Shown in pieces: positions 35,224 through 43,374 of a stretch of DNA of 64,000 nucleotides. Source of the stretch: Bradyrhizobium sp. AZCC 2262 (GTDB lineage Bacteria > Pseudomonadota > Alphaproteobacteria > Rhizobiales > Xanthobacteraceae); NCBI RefSeq assembly GCF_036924535.1, contig NZ_JAZHRT010000001.1:6014001-6078000 (forward strand). The letters run 5' to 3'. Within the stretch, counting starts at the first letter, position 1. Every line of letters begins with the position of its first letter. A model generated the notes under the pieces. It saw nothing but the letters and a program-made list of their open reading frames with translations, was not told the origin of the DNA and made no database searches. A program made the position numbers and the translations under genes.

Positions 35224-36180
35224 TCAGTTGCGCTTGATGCGCGGGTCGATGAGCGACTGCAAAAGGTCGACCACCAGGTTGATCCCGACAAACACCACCG
35301 CCAGAAACAGAATCGTTCCCTGGAGCAACGGGATGTCACGGGTCAGGATTGCCTTGTTGAGAAGAAAGCCCGTGCCGGGCCAGGTAAACACCGTTTCGAC
35401 CAGAACGGACCCGCCGAGCAGATAGCCGAGCTGCAGGCCAAGCATCGCTAGAACCTGGGGCATGGCATTGCGCACCACATGGGAAACCACCGACCGCTCC
35501 CTCAATCCCTTGGCGCGCAAGGTCTGGATGAAATCGTGGTTGAGGATTTCGGCGACCGTCGAACGGGTGGTGCGCGTCATGATCGCCAGCGGCGGTAGGG
35601 TCAGCGCGATGATCGGCAAAACTGCGAAGCGCAGGTCCGCCCAGCGAAAATAGCTGAAGTTCTCCGAACCCTGCGCGCCCATACCGGTGGCCGGCAGCCA
35701 GTTCAACTCGACCGCGAAGATGATGACGAGCACAACACCGAGCCAGAACATGGGAACGCTGATGCCGAAAACGGAGATGGCCGTGATGATCTTGTCGATT
35801 GTGCCACCCTTGTTGTAGGCGGCAATGATACCGAGAACGAGCGACAGGGAAAACGCAAGCAGGACCGATACTATAGCGACGACCACCGTATTGCCGAACG
35901 CGCGGGATATTTCACCCAGCACGGCGGAATTATTCGAGATCGAAAAGCCGAAATCGCCGCGCAGAACGTTGCCTAGCCACACCAGATACTGGATCGGTAC
36001 CGGCCGGTCGAGACCGTAAAAGGAGCGCATGCGTGCGGCATCGGCTTCGGTCGCATCGGGTGGCAGGAGGTTTTGGATAGGATCGCCGGGGGCGATATGC
36101 ACCAGCGCGAAGCAGATGATCGTTACCCCGAAAAGAATGGGGACGGTCATCAGGATTCGTCTGAGCGTATAAAGCCACAT
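35224..36180 (-). CDS. Dipeptide/nickel-type ABC importer permease, DppB-like
   Basis: A 318-residue permease starting MWLYTLRRILMTVPILFGVT, followed by HIAPGDPIQ, YGLDRPVPIQYLVWLGNVLRGDFG and the EAA loop DFIQTLRAKGLRERSVVSHV, all typical of DppB. It forms the heterodimeric channel with the DppC-like protein. The gene lies 116 bases after the binding protein gene. Confidence 0.92.
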   Translation of the reverse strand: MWLYTLRRILMTVPILFGVTIICFALVHIAPGDPIQNLLPPDATEADAARMRSFYGLDRPVPIQYLVWLGNVLRGDFGFSISNNSAVLGEISRAFGNTVVVAIVSVLLAFSLSLVLGIIAAYNKGGTIDKIITAISVFGISVPMFWLGVVLVIIFAVELNWLPATGMGAQGSENFSYFRWADLRFAVLPIIALTLPPLAIMTRTTRSTVAEILNHDFIQTLRAKGLRERSVVSHVVRNAMPQVLAMLGLQLGYLLGGSVLVETVFTWPGTGFLLNKAILTRDIPLLQGTILFLAVVFVGINLVVDLLQSLIDPRIKRN

Positions 36181-36296
36181 CGTTCGGTGTCACTCGGCTC
36201 GAGTTGCGGAAATGGCGAGGCGAAAGCGGTTTGCCGCGGCCGTCCGCCCGGCCGGCGCCCTTCCCCGGCATGAAGAGGAAGAGCGCAAGACACGGG

Positions 36297-37907
36297 TCAG
36301 GGATCGACAGAAATCGGCGTCAGATCCTGGAACCAGCTCTGGGCCTGCACGAAGCCCTTAACCTTGGGTGACATGGCCCGCGGATTGAGATCGTGCACGA
36401 CGTAGAGTTCGACCGCATCCTTCACAGAAAGCTCGTTCATCTTGGTCAGGAGCGCATCGCGGGCGGGAATGTCAAATGTGGCAAGGGCCTGATCGCCAAG
36501 GCTGTCCATCTCGGCGCTGGCGTAACGGCCCCAGTTGAAGCCGTTGGGCGTGAAATAGCGCGTCGTCCACTTTTTGACGATACCCTGCATCGGATCCATC
36601 GGACCAAGCGAGAAGTTGATGGCGTCGAATTCGCTCTTCTGGCCGCCGCCGCGCCACACGCCGACCAGCGCGCTCCAGTCCATCGGAACCAGTTTGACTT
36701 CAAAGCCGACAGCCTCGAGCTGTTCCTTGACGAGTTCATTCATCGGCAGGGGCTGCATCTGTCCGGAACCGGACGTGGAGATACCGACCTTGAATTTGCA
36801 CGGCATGCAGCCGGCTTCCTTAAGCAGCTTGCGGGCCTTGTCGGGGTCATATTCGTAGCGCACCGGCTTGCCATACCATGGCTGGCTTTCGGTCAGCGTC
36901 TGGTAACCGGGAACTGCAAGCCCTTGCAGCATCTCGACCATTTCCTTGCGGTTCATCGCGTAGTTCATCGCCTGTCGAACGCGCACGTCGCTGAACGGCG
37001 GACGGTCGTGGCGGAGGATATAGGTCCAGTTGTGCGGATAGGGCCGGGTGACGATCTGCATTCCGGCACCCTTAAGCTGTGGGATCGTGTCCGGCGCCGG
37101 AGCCTCTACGAAATCGACCTGGCCAGACAGAAGTGCCGCAGCGCGCGTCGAAGCTTCGGGCATCGGCAGGAGAACAAGCTTGTCCTGCTTAGGAATACGT
37201 TCCTTGTCCCAGTATTCCGTGTTGGGTATCAGTTCCAGCCGCTCGTGCGGAACGACGCTGGAAAACTTGTAAGGGCCGGTGCCCATGGGCGTCTGCAATG
37301 CGGCGGTGTAGTCGTAATTGGCCTTTTCAACCGCACATCTCGAGATCATCAGGACCAGCGACATCTCGTAGGGCAGTAGCGAATCGGGAATTTTCGTATT
37401 GATGGCGATCGTCAGGTCATCGACCTTCTCGATCGTATCGACGTTGATGAGAAACGACGCACTCGGACCGGCATGGCGGATGTTGTACTGCGGCGCCTTG
37501 TCGTTGCGCAGGCGCTCGAAATTCCATAGCGCGCCGTCCGCATTCCACTCGCAACCATCGTGGAACTTGACACCCGGCCGCAGGTTGAACGTCCAGCGCT
37601 TGTTGTTGGCCGGATTGATCTGCCAGCCGGTAGCAAGGCCAGGCTTGATGTCGGCGGCCACATCCGGCTTGGAAAGGTCCCAGTTCGCAAGTCCGTCATA
37701 GAGCGTGTATCCGGCGAAACGGCGGCCTTCGTAACCCTGGTCGGGCACACTGCCCCAATCGGGAATATCGGCGGCCGTCATCGCCACGCGCAGCGTTCCC
37801 CCCGCCGACGCGGGCACAGCCGCCATGGTTGCGACCAACATCGTCGCAATCGCGACACCTCGGGCTGCAGCCCCTTTGCAAACCCCGTGCATGGATAGTG
37901 GTTTCAT
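36297..37907 (-). CDS. ABC importer substrate-binding protein, SBP_bac_5 (DppA/OppA-like)
   Basis: A 536-residue periplasmic protein. A signal peptide ends at PASAGG, about residue 37. The mature part shows the cluster-C pattern: GTLRVAMTAADIPDWGS, LATGWQINPANNKRWTFNLR, GVKFHDGCEWNADGALWNFE, MGTGPYKFSSVVPHERLELI and VRQAMNYAMNRKEMVEMLQG. Start ATG at 37907 follows GGAGA; an ATG four codons earlier is also possible. First gene of the five-gene importer. Ligands in this family include peptides, nickel chelates and glutathione; nickel or an amide would suit a urease island. Confidence 0.9.
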   Translation of the reverse strand: MKPLSMHGVCKGAAARGVAIATMLVATMAAVPASAGGTLRVAMTAADIPDWGSVPDQGYEGRRFAGYTLYDGLANWDLSKPDVAADIKPGLATGWQINPANNKRWTFNLRPGVKFHDGCEWNADGALWNFERLRNDKAPQYNIRHAGPSASFLINVDTIEKVDDLTIAINTKIPDSLLPYEMSLVLMISRCAVEKANYDYTAALQTPMGTGPYKFSSVVPHERLELIPNTEYWDKERIPKQDKLVLLPMPEASTRAAALLSGQVDFVEAPAPDTIPQLKGAGMQIVTRPYPHNWTYILRHDRPPFSDVRVRQAMNYAMNRKEMVEMLQGLAVPGYQTLTESQPWYGKPVRYEYDPDKARKLLKEAGCMPCKFKVGISTSGSGQMQPLPMNELVKEQLEAVGFEVKLVPMDWSALVGVWRGGGQKSEFDAINFSLGPMDPMQGIVKKWTTRYFTPNGFNWGRYASAEMDSLGDQALATFDIPARDALLTKMNELSVKDAVELYVVHDLNPRAMSPKVKGFVQAQSWFQDLTPISVDP

Positions 37908-37992
37908 TGGCGGTGACATCTCCGTGACCATGAGCCGGCTTGAACGGCAGAGAAGTTTCGAGTGCTGAAGCCATATCTCCGACATGGCGCAC

Positions 37993-38045
37993 ATTGCGTG
38001 CGTTATGGACGCACGCAATATTATCTATATCAAACTTTTATTGCG
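37993..38045. promoter_or_regulatory. Two inverted repeats in the importer/amidase divergent promoter
   Basis: ATTGCGTGCG-TTATGGA-CGCACGCAAT (37993-38019) is a perfect 10-base-arm repeat. Just beyond, GCGCATGCCTACTATGCGAT keeps a shorter CGCAT-N7-ATGCG version with the same 7-base spacer. The surrounding 250 bases are AT-rich and separate the leftward importer from the rightward amidase genes. A regulator binding both is inferred. Confidence 0.5.
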
Positions 38046-38197
38046 CATGCCTACTATGCGATTTTGTGCACTTGTTAATTTATTCTTTTATTTCAACATG
38101 TTGATACGTATATTTCTTCGGCAATTGCCTTCAGACATCGCTTTTTGATATTTTTAATTTCAACTATTTAGAAATTCTAACATCAGGGAGACGACAA

Positions 38198-38397
38198 ATG
38201 TCCGACATCAAGCCACCCTCCGACGGCGGCGCGCGTACACGCTTCATGACGGCCGGCATCAGCATTCCGGCCGAACGCGCCAAGGGTGCGTCGAGGAGGC
38301 CGAGCGGGCGCTGGGCATCCTGTTCTGGTTGCGCGGGCCACGCACGGCGGCGGCCGAGCCTTCCAATATCTTCACGCTCAAGCCGGGAGCCGAGTGA
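38198..38397 (+). pseudogene. AtzG-like small amidase subunit (GatC fold), frameshifted
   Basis: From ATG 38198, preceded by GGGAG, the frame reads FMTAGISIPAERAKG, then loses register. In the next frame the text continues CVEEAERALGILFWLRGPRT and AAAEPSNIFTLKPGAE to a TGA that overlaps the amidase ATG. Joined, the protein would be 66 residues, matching AtzG, the 68-residue partner of carboxybiuret hydrolase AtzE. One base is missing near 38288. It directly precedes the amidase, as atzG does atzE. Confidence 0.7.
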
Positions 38398-39842
38398 TGA
38401 CTGCAAAGATCCTTCATGAAATGACGATTGCCGAGGCGGGTCGGGCACTCCGGGCAGGGGAAACATCGTCGGTCGCACTGACCGAAGCGAGCCTTGCCCG
38501 CATTGCGGCGGTCGATGGCGATCTCGACGCATTCGTCCTCCTCACACCCGAGCGCGCGATGGCCGATGCCCGAAAGGCCGATGCCGACTTTGCCGCGGGC
38601 GTGGACAAGGGACCGATGCAGGGCGTGCCCTACGGCCTGAAGGACATTTTCGACACCGCCGGCATCCGCACCACATGCCATTCGCGGCTGCGTCTGGAAA
38701 ACGTTCCGGAACAGGATTGCACGGTTGCCGAACGACTGGCGGCTGGCGGCGGCGTGCTGATCGGCAAGCTCGGCACCTACGAGTTCGCCATCGGCGGTCC
38801 GAGTTTCGATCTGTTCCATCCGCCGGCCCGCAATCCCTGGAACCGCGATCACACGACGGGCGGCTCTTCCTCGGGATCGGCGTCGGCCGTGGCGGCCTCC
38901 ATGGTTCCCATGGCCATGGGGTCCGATACCGGCGGCTCGATCCGCGGTCCGGCGGCATATTGCGGCATCGTCGGCACCAAGCCGACCTATGGCCGCGTGC
39001 CGAAGCGCGGCATTTTCCCGCTGTCCTACACGCTCGACCATGCTGGCCCGCTGACCTGGACGGTGGAGGATGCCGCACTGACGATGCAGGTCATCGCCGG
39101 CCACGATGCACTCGACCCCCATTCCGTCGATGTCCCCGTTCCCGATTTCACGGCGGGGCTCGGCCAGGATCTCAAAGGCATGCGGATCGCCTATGCCCGT
39201 GACTTCCTTGTGGGCAATCCGGTCGCCAATCCCGAAATCGTCGCGATGCTGGACGCCGCTGCCGAACGCCTCGCCACGCTTGGCGCCATTGTCGAGGAGG
39301 TGACGCTGCCGCCCTACGACAAGTTCGCTGCCTGCCAGCGGACCATCATGTATGCCGAGGCGTTCGCCATTCACGAACAGGATCTGAAGACCCGGCCGAT
39401 GGCTTATGGCCGCTACGCCTATCAGCGCCTTTTGCAGGGTGGCATCCTGTCCGCCGCCGACTATCTCCAGGCGCTGCGACTGCGCCGCGAACTTGCGGCC
39501 TATATCAGCGACACGGTTCTCGGCCCCTATCACGCGATCCTCGCGCCGACCGGGCTGACGCCCGCCCCTGCGATGGACACCTACAGCGAGGACGTTGCGC
39601 CATGGAGCGGCATGATGACCGGGCCGTTCAACGCCACCGGCCATCCCGCCCTCGCCTTTCCGATCGGCTTCTCCGCGAACGGCCTGCCGCTTGGCGCCCA
39701 GCTTGTCGGCCGCGCCTTCGACGAAGCCACGCTGTTTCGTATCGCTGCCGCCTTCGAGGCATCGGCGGCCCTCAACACCCGCCGTCCCATGTCCTCGACG
39801 GTCACCGCCACCATGCCGACTGGAGCTCTCCATACCGTTTGA
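38397..39842 (+). CDS. Amidase signature family enzyme, AtzE-like
   Basis: A 481-residue Ser-cisSer-Lys amidase. The catalytic Lys is in GVPYGLKDIFDTAG near residue 80, the cis-Ser in TTGGSSSGSASAVAA near 160 and the nucleophilic Ser in GSDTGGSIRGPAAYCG near 184. The start MTAKILHEMTIAEAGRAL and the GatC/AtzG-like small gene overlapping its ATG point to the AtzE/GatA-like branch, whose members act with a small partner on carboxybiuret, allophanate-like or amide substrates. The frame is intact although its presumed partner is shifted. Exact substrate not determinable. Confidence 0.87.
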   Translation: MTAKILHEMTIAEAGRALRAGETSSVALTEASLARIAAVDGDLDAFVLLTPERAMADARKADADFAAGVDKGPMQGVPYGLKDIFDTAGIRTTCHSRLRLENVPEQDCTVAERLAAGGGVLIGKLGTYEFAIGGPSFDLFHPPARNPWNRDHTTGGSSSGSASAVAASMVPMAMGSDTGGSIRGPAAYCGIVGTKPTYGRVPKRGIFPLSYTLDHAGPLTWTVEDAALTMQVIAGHDALDPHSVDVPVPDFTAGLGQDLKGMRIAYARDFLVGNPVANPEIVAMLDAAAERLATLGAIVEEVTLPPYDKFAACQRTIMYAEAFAIHEQDLKTRPMAYGRYAYQRLLQGGILSAADYLQALRLRRELAAYISDTVLGPYHAILAPTGLTPAPAMDTYSEDVAPWSGMMTGPFNATGHPALAFPIGFSANGLPLGAQLVGRAFDEATLFRIAAAFEASAALNTRRPMSSTVTATMPTGALHTV

Positions 39843-39855
39843 CGACATCCATTAC

Positions 39856-41235
39856 TTGCCCTTCACCGTGATTTCCGATTCCATCCGTCGCAGGGAAATA
39901 TCGCCGGTCGAACTGACCGAAACGCTCCTGGGCCGGATCGGGACCTTCGATCCCGGCCTCAAGAGCTACACGACGGTCACAGCCAAACTGGCGATGGATC
40001 AGGCCCGCGCGGCGGAGGCGGAGATTGTCTGCGGCCGCTATCGCGGCCCGATGCATGGCGTGCCAGTTGCCGTGAAAGATCTGTGCTTCACCAAGGGCAT
40101 CCGCACGACCGGCGGCATGGCGATCCACGCCGACTTCATGCCCGATTATGACGCCACCGTCGTCACCCGTCTTCGTGACGCCGGCTCCGTGCTGCTGGGC
40201 AAGCTGCACATGACGGAGGGGGCGACCATGGAGCACCATCCCGACCTGCCGCAACCTGTCAATCCGTGGAAATCCGATCTGTGGACGGGCGTATCCTCGT
40301 CCGGCTCCGGTGTCGCGCCGGCAGCCGGCCTGGCCTACGCGTCGATAGGCTCGGACACAGGCGGTTCCATCCGCTTCCCGTCTGCCTGCAACAATCTGAC
40401 GGGGGTGAAACCGACCTGGGGCCTCATCAGCCGCCACGGCATTTTCGATCTGGCCGCCACGTTCGATCATCTCGGGCCGATGGCGCGCTCGACGGCGGAC
40501 TGCGCCGCCATGCTGCAGGTTCTGGCGGGCTGGGATCCTCTCGACACGACGTCGCTCCGGCACCGCTGCCGGACTATCTGGCAGCCCTGACCGGAATCGA
40601 CGGCGCCCGCGGCGTCAAGATCGGCATCGATCGCGATTTCATCGGCCTCGATGCCGATCCCGCCGTGCTGGCGCTGGTCGAGGCCGCCATCGACATGCTG
40701 GAAACCCTCGGTGCCGACGTGGTCCCCACCGTTTTCCCGTCGATCGAGGAGTTGATCAAGCGGCACCGCTTCATGTCCATGTCGGAACTGGCGGCGGCGC
40801 ATGAGGAAACCTATCCGGCCAAGGCTGACCGTTATGGCCCCTACATTCGCAAGGGACTGGAAACCGGTCTTGCCGCCAAGGCGACGGATCTTGCCAAGGC
40901 GCATTGGGAGCGGCGCAAGTTCACAGGCAGCGTCCGGCGTATGTTCGATGACGTCCAGATCACGGTCCTGCCGGTCTTCAAGATTGATGACCCCGACCTG
41001 GGGCGAAATGCGGGCAGCCATCGCGGGGGATGCGAACGCCCTCTTCTGCTTCACCTCGCCTTTGAACGCGGCGGGCGTGCCAACGGTCACCCTGCCCTGC
41101 GGCTTCTCACAGGACGGACGCCCCGTGGCGTTCCAGCTGGTCGGCACGCACAGCTCGGAAGCCCTGCTTCTGCGCGTTGCGGACGCCCACCAGCAGGCAA
41201 CCGACTGGCACACCCGCCGACCCGCCGGCTTTTGA
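39856..41235 (+). pseudogene. Second amidase signature enzyme, two compensating frameshifts
   Basis: The amidase runs in three frame segments. Segment 1 has GVPVAVKDLCFTKG (Lys), GVSSSGSGVAPAAG and GSDTGGSIRFPSACN (Ser pair) up to about 40550, where the frame ends at a TGA after 13 foreign residues. Segment 2, shifted by one, carries LPDYLAALTGIDGARGVKIG to VLPVFKI near 40985. Segment 3 returns to the first frame with TWGEMRAAIAGDANALFCFT, VTLPCGFSQDG and the stop at 41235. Total 1380 bases is an exact multiple of three. The start codon is unclear (TTG at 39856 or GTG at 39868). It follows the AtzE-like gene closely. Confidence 0.82.
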
Positions 41236-41254
41236 AACAGGACAATCGAGGTCG

Positions 41255-42298
41255 TCACCGGGTCAGCTTGGCGACGACCTCGAGCCTCACGCCATCGGCG
41301 CTTGCCATGTAGACTTCCGGCGCTACGCCCGGCTTGCCGTCGAGCAGGCTGTAGGTGGAGCGCTTTTCCATCGGCCTGCGCAGATGGCGCGCTAGATCGC
41401 GGCGATTGCGGGTGCCCAGCGTACGCGCCAGTTCGGCAACGAAGTGGACACCCTGATAACAGGCAAGACTGACCGAAGAGATCGGCGGCGCATATTCCCC
41501 GAACATGCCATGATAGGTTTCGAGAAACAGGTCGTTGGTGCGGGAACGGTGGCTGGCAAAAAACCGTGCCGCCGTGAACAGGTTGCGGGACGCATCCGCG
41601 CCGGTGGCACAGATGATCGTTTCGTCGGTGATCAAACCGAAGCGCAGGATACGTTCGTCCAGCCCCGCAGCGGCGAAGGCGCGATTGAACTCGACGGCGG
41701 CCTGACCGACCAGCGCCTGAACGACGACCTGGGCGCCGCTCCTGGCGATCTTCGCCATGAGTTCCGTGTAATCGGGAACCTGTAGCGGCAGGATGGAGGC
41801 GCCAACCACCTGCGCACCCTGCTCCGCCACGAGCTTCCACGTCGTATCGAACGCCATGTGCGGCCAGATGTAATCGTTGCCGACGAAATAGAACCGCTCC
41901 ATGCCCTTTTCCTGATGCAGCCAACGCAGAGCCGGTGTCAGGAAGTCCTCATCCTGCGGGCCGATCGCAAGTGTCGAGGGACCGCACAAGACCCCCTCGT
42001 ATTGCGAGGTATAGACATAGGCGACCTGGCCGGCCAGCCTGTTGCTGATGGTATAGCGAATGCCGCTGGGATGAACGCCGATGATGACGTCGACACCCTC
42101 GACCTTGACCAGTGTATCAACGGCCTCGATCGCCTGGGAATTGCAGGAGCCGCAATCTGCGATGACGAGTTCGGCATCCTTGCCCAGAATCCCGCCGCCG
42201 GCATTGATCTCGGCGGCGGCTACGGTTGCGGCGGCGTCCTTGGCAGGCACCCAGATGCCACAAGCACCGCTTCGACTATAAAGCAGTCCAATCTTCAT
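41255..42298 (-). CDS. AmiC-like amide-binding protein without signal peptide
   Basis: A 347-residue type I periplasmic-binding fold protein. MKIGLLYSRSGACGIWVPAK, INAGGGILGKDAELVIADCG, PSGIRYTISNRLAGQV, FYFVGNDYIWPHM and SVSLACYQGVHFVAELAR follow the AmiC/UrtA pattern. No export signal precedes the first strand from either possible start (42298 after AGGA, or 42313), so it should stay in the cytosol, as AmiC does when it senses amides and restrains the antiterminator AmiR. No amiR gene is present; the island ends just upstream. It converges on the second amidase. Confidence 0.8.
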   Translation of the reverse strand: MKIGLLYSRSGACGIWVPAKDAAATVAAAEINAGGGILGKDAELVIADCGSCNSQAIEAVDTLVKVEGVDVIIGVHPSGIRYTISNRLAGQVAYVYTSQYEGVLCGPSTLAIGPQDEDFLTPALRWLHQEKGMERFYFVGNDYIWPHMAFDTTWKLVAEQGAQVVGASILPLQVPDYTELMAKIARSGAQVVVQALVGQAAVEFNRAFAAAGLDERILRFGLITDETIICATGADASRNLFTAARFFASHRSRTNDLFLETYHGMFGEYAPPISSVSLACYQGVHFVAELARTLGTRNRRDLARHLRRPMEKRSTYSLLDGKPGVAPEVYMASADGVRLEVVAKLTR

Positions 42299-42313
42299 CG
42301 GTCCTGTTCCCAT

Positions 42314-42599
42314 GGCTCTACCACGACCGCCTGGCACTTCCGAATGAAGCTTTCGCTCCGTTGGAAGCAGTGCCATGCAGTTCCCGTGGCGCCTGCGTTT
42401 ATTTGGACCGGTCCACTGTGCAACGAAGGCTCCAACCTGTCAAAGCGCATTTTATCCCGATGATTCTCTGGGTAGCGGAACGGACGATGCATGTCGCTGG
42501 ACAAAGCCCCGTGTCTGCCCGCAGCCACGAGCCGTGGCCGGAAGCAAAGATTGTTCGTCGTCAGGCAATTCGAGACTGATCAGGCATTTCGAGAAGAGA
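42314..42599. other. Gap before the IS remnant
   Basis: About 290 bases with no supported gene. The presumed promoter of the AmiC-like gene and the island's right border lie here; the character of the sequence changes toward 42600. Confidence 0.3.
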
Positions 42600-42950
42600 G
42601 GCTCTGGCTAATCAAGGTTAGAGTTTAAGCGGCCTGCAGTCGATGCTGCAAGCGACGGTTTGCAATGGTGGCAAGTTTGATGCGTCTGCGTTCTGCAAGG
42701 ATATTCTCCGCTCTGCCAAAGTAGACATCGGCCGGTGTGACGTTTTCGATGCTCTCGTGAGAGCGAACGTGATTGTAGTGCTCGACAAAGATCTCTGATC
42801 TGGCGTTCGAGATCTCCGGGTAGATAGTAGTTTTCGAGCAGAATGCGATTCTTCAAAGTCTGGTGCCAGCGCTCGATCTTGCCCTGGGTTTGCGGGTGAT
42901 ACGGTGCTCCCCGCACGTGCCGCGACGATCCTGACAAGCCAGTATGCAAG
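42600..42950 (-). mobile_element. IS3-family transposase (OrfB) C-terminal remnant
   Basis: The minus strand reads RGAPYHPQTQGKIERWHQTL with the late catalytic Glu, then KNRILLENYYLPGDLERQI. In another frame it continues IFVEHYNHVRSHESIENVTP and ADVYFGRAENILAERRR to TAA at 42625-42627. This is the last third of an IS3-group integrase with one frameshift near 42820. The N-terminal catalytic Asp pair and OrfA are missing, so it is dead. It marks the right border of the urease/amidase island. Confidence 0.85.
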
Positions 42951-43374
42951 ACTGACGCTCTAGCCGATACCCGGCAACATTTCTTCTTTACTTTGGGTAC
43001 ACGAGGGCGCGACAGAGCCGCATATCTTTGCCCTGCAGTGGAATATCGAAGTAATAGCTCGTCAAATCGGTGACTTGCTCGCGAACAGCATCAGGGTCGC
43101 CCCCCTCGCCCGGAATACTTGCGTTCTAGTCGCCGCCATCACGCGAGCGGTTCGCATGATACACAACGCTTGCGGCTCGTTGAGTAGAATTGCAGGAGAA
43201 CCAAATTTTCAGTTCGGTCGGGCCACTGAAATCATTGAGGCTTGTCAGCTTTTCTGAACCGTGTAGATCAGCGCTTGATCATCGATCTCGCGACCCGGGA
43301 GGTTGTGTACCCTGGCCGTAGCATTTAGTTTCGGCGAACTCGTATTTGACCGCGAACTGGTGCATCAGCGTTTG
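42951..43374. other. Gap of 424 bases, no recognisable gene
   Basis: An open frame on the plus strand from about 43030 to 43257 has no recognisable family. The rest is featureless. It is probably debris from the insertion at the IS remnant. Confidence 0.25.

Noticed and set aside
36393..37379. 328-codon plus-strand frame
   Set aside because: Antisense of the dipeptide-type binding protein.
38259..39848. 529-codon minus-strand frame
   Set aside because: Antisense of the AtzE-like amidase in GC-rich sequence; repetitive Arg/Gly/Asp text without a fold signature.
40467..41924. 485-codon minus-strand frame
   Set aside because: Shadow of the second amidase and the AmiC-like gene in the wrong frame.
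25100..42960. Target-site duplications or tRNA attachment site at the island borders
   Set aside because: No matching direct repeats or tRNA gene could be seen at either border by eye.
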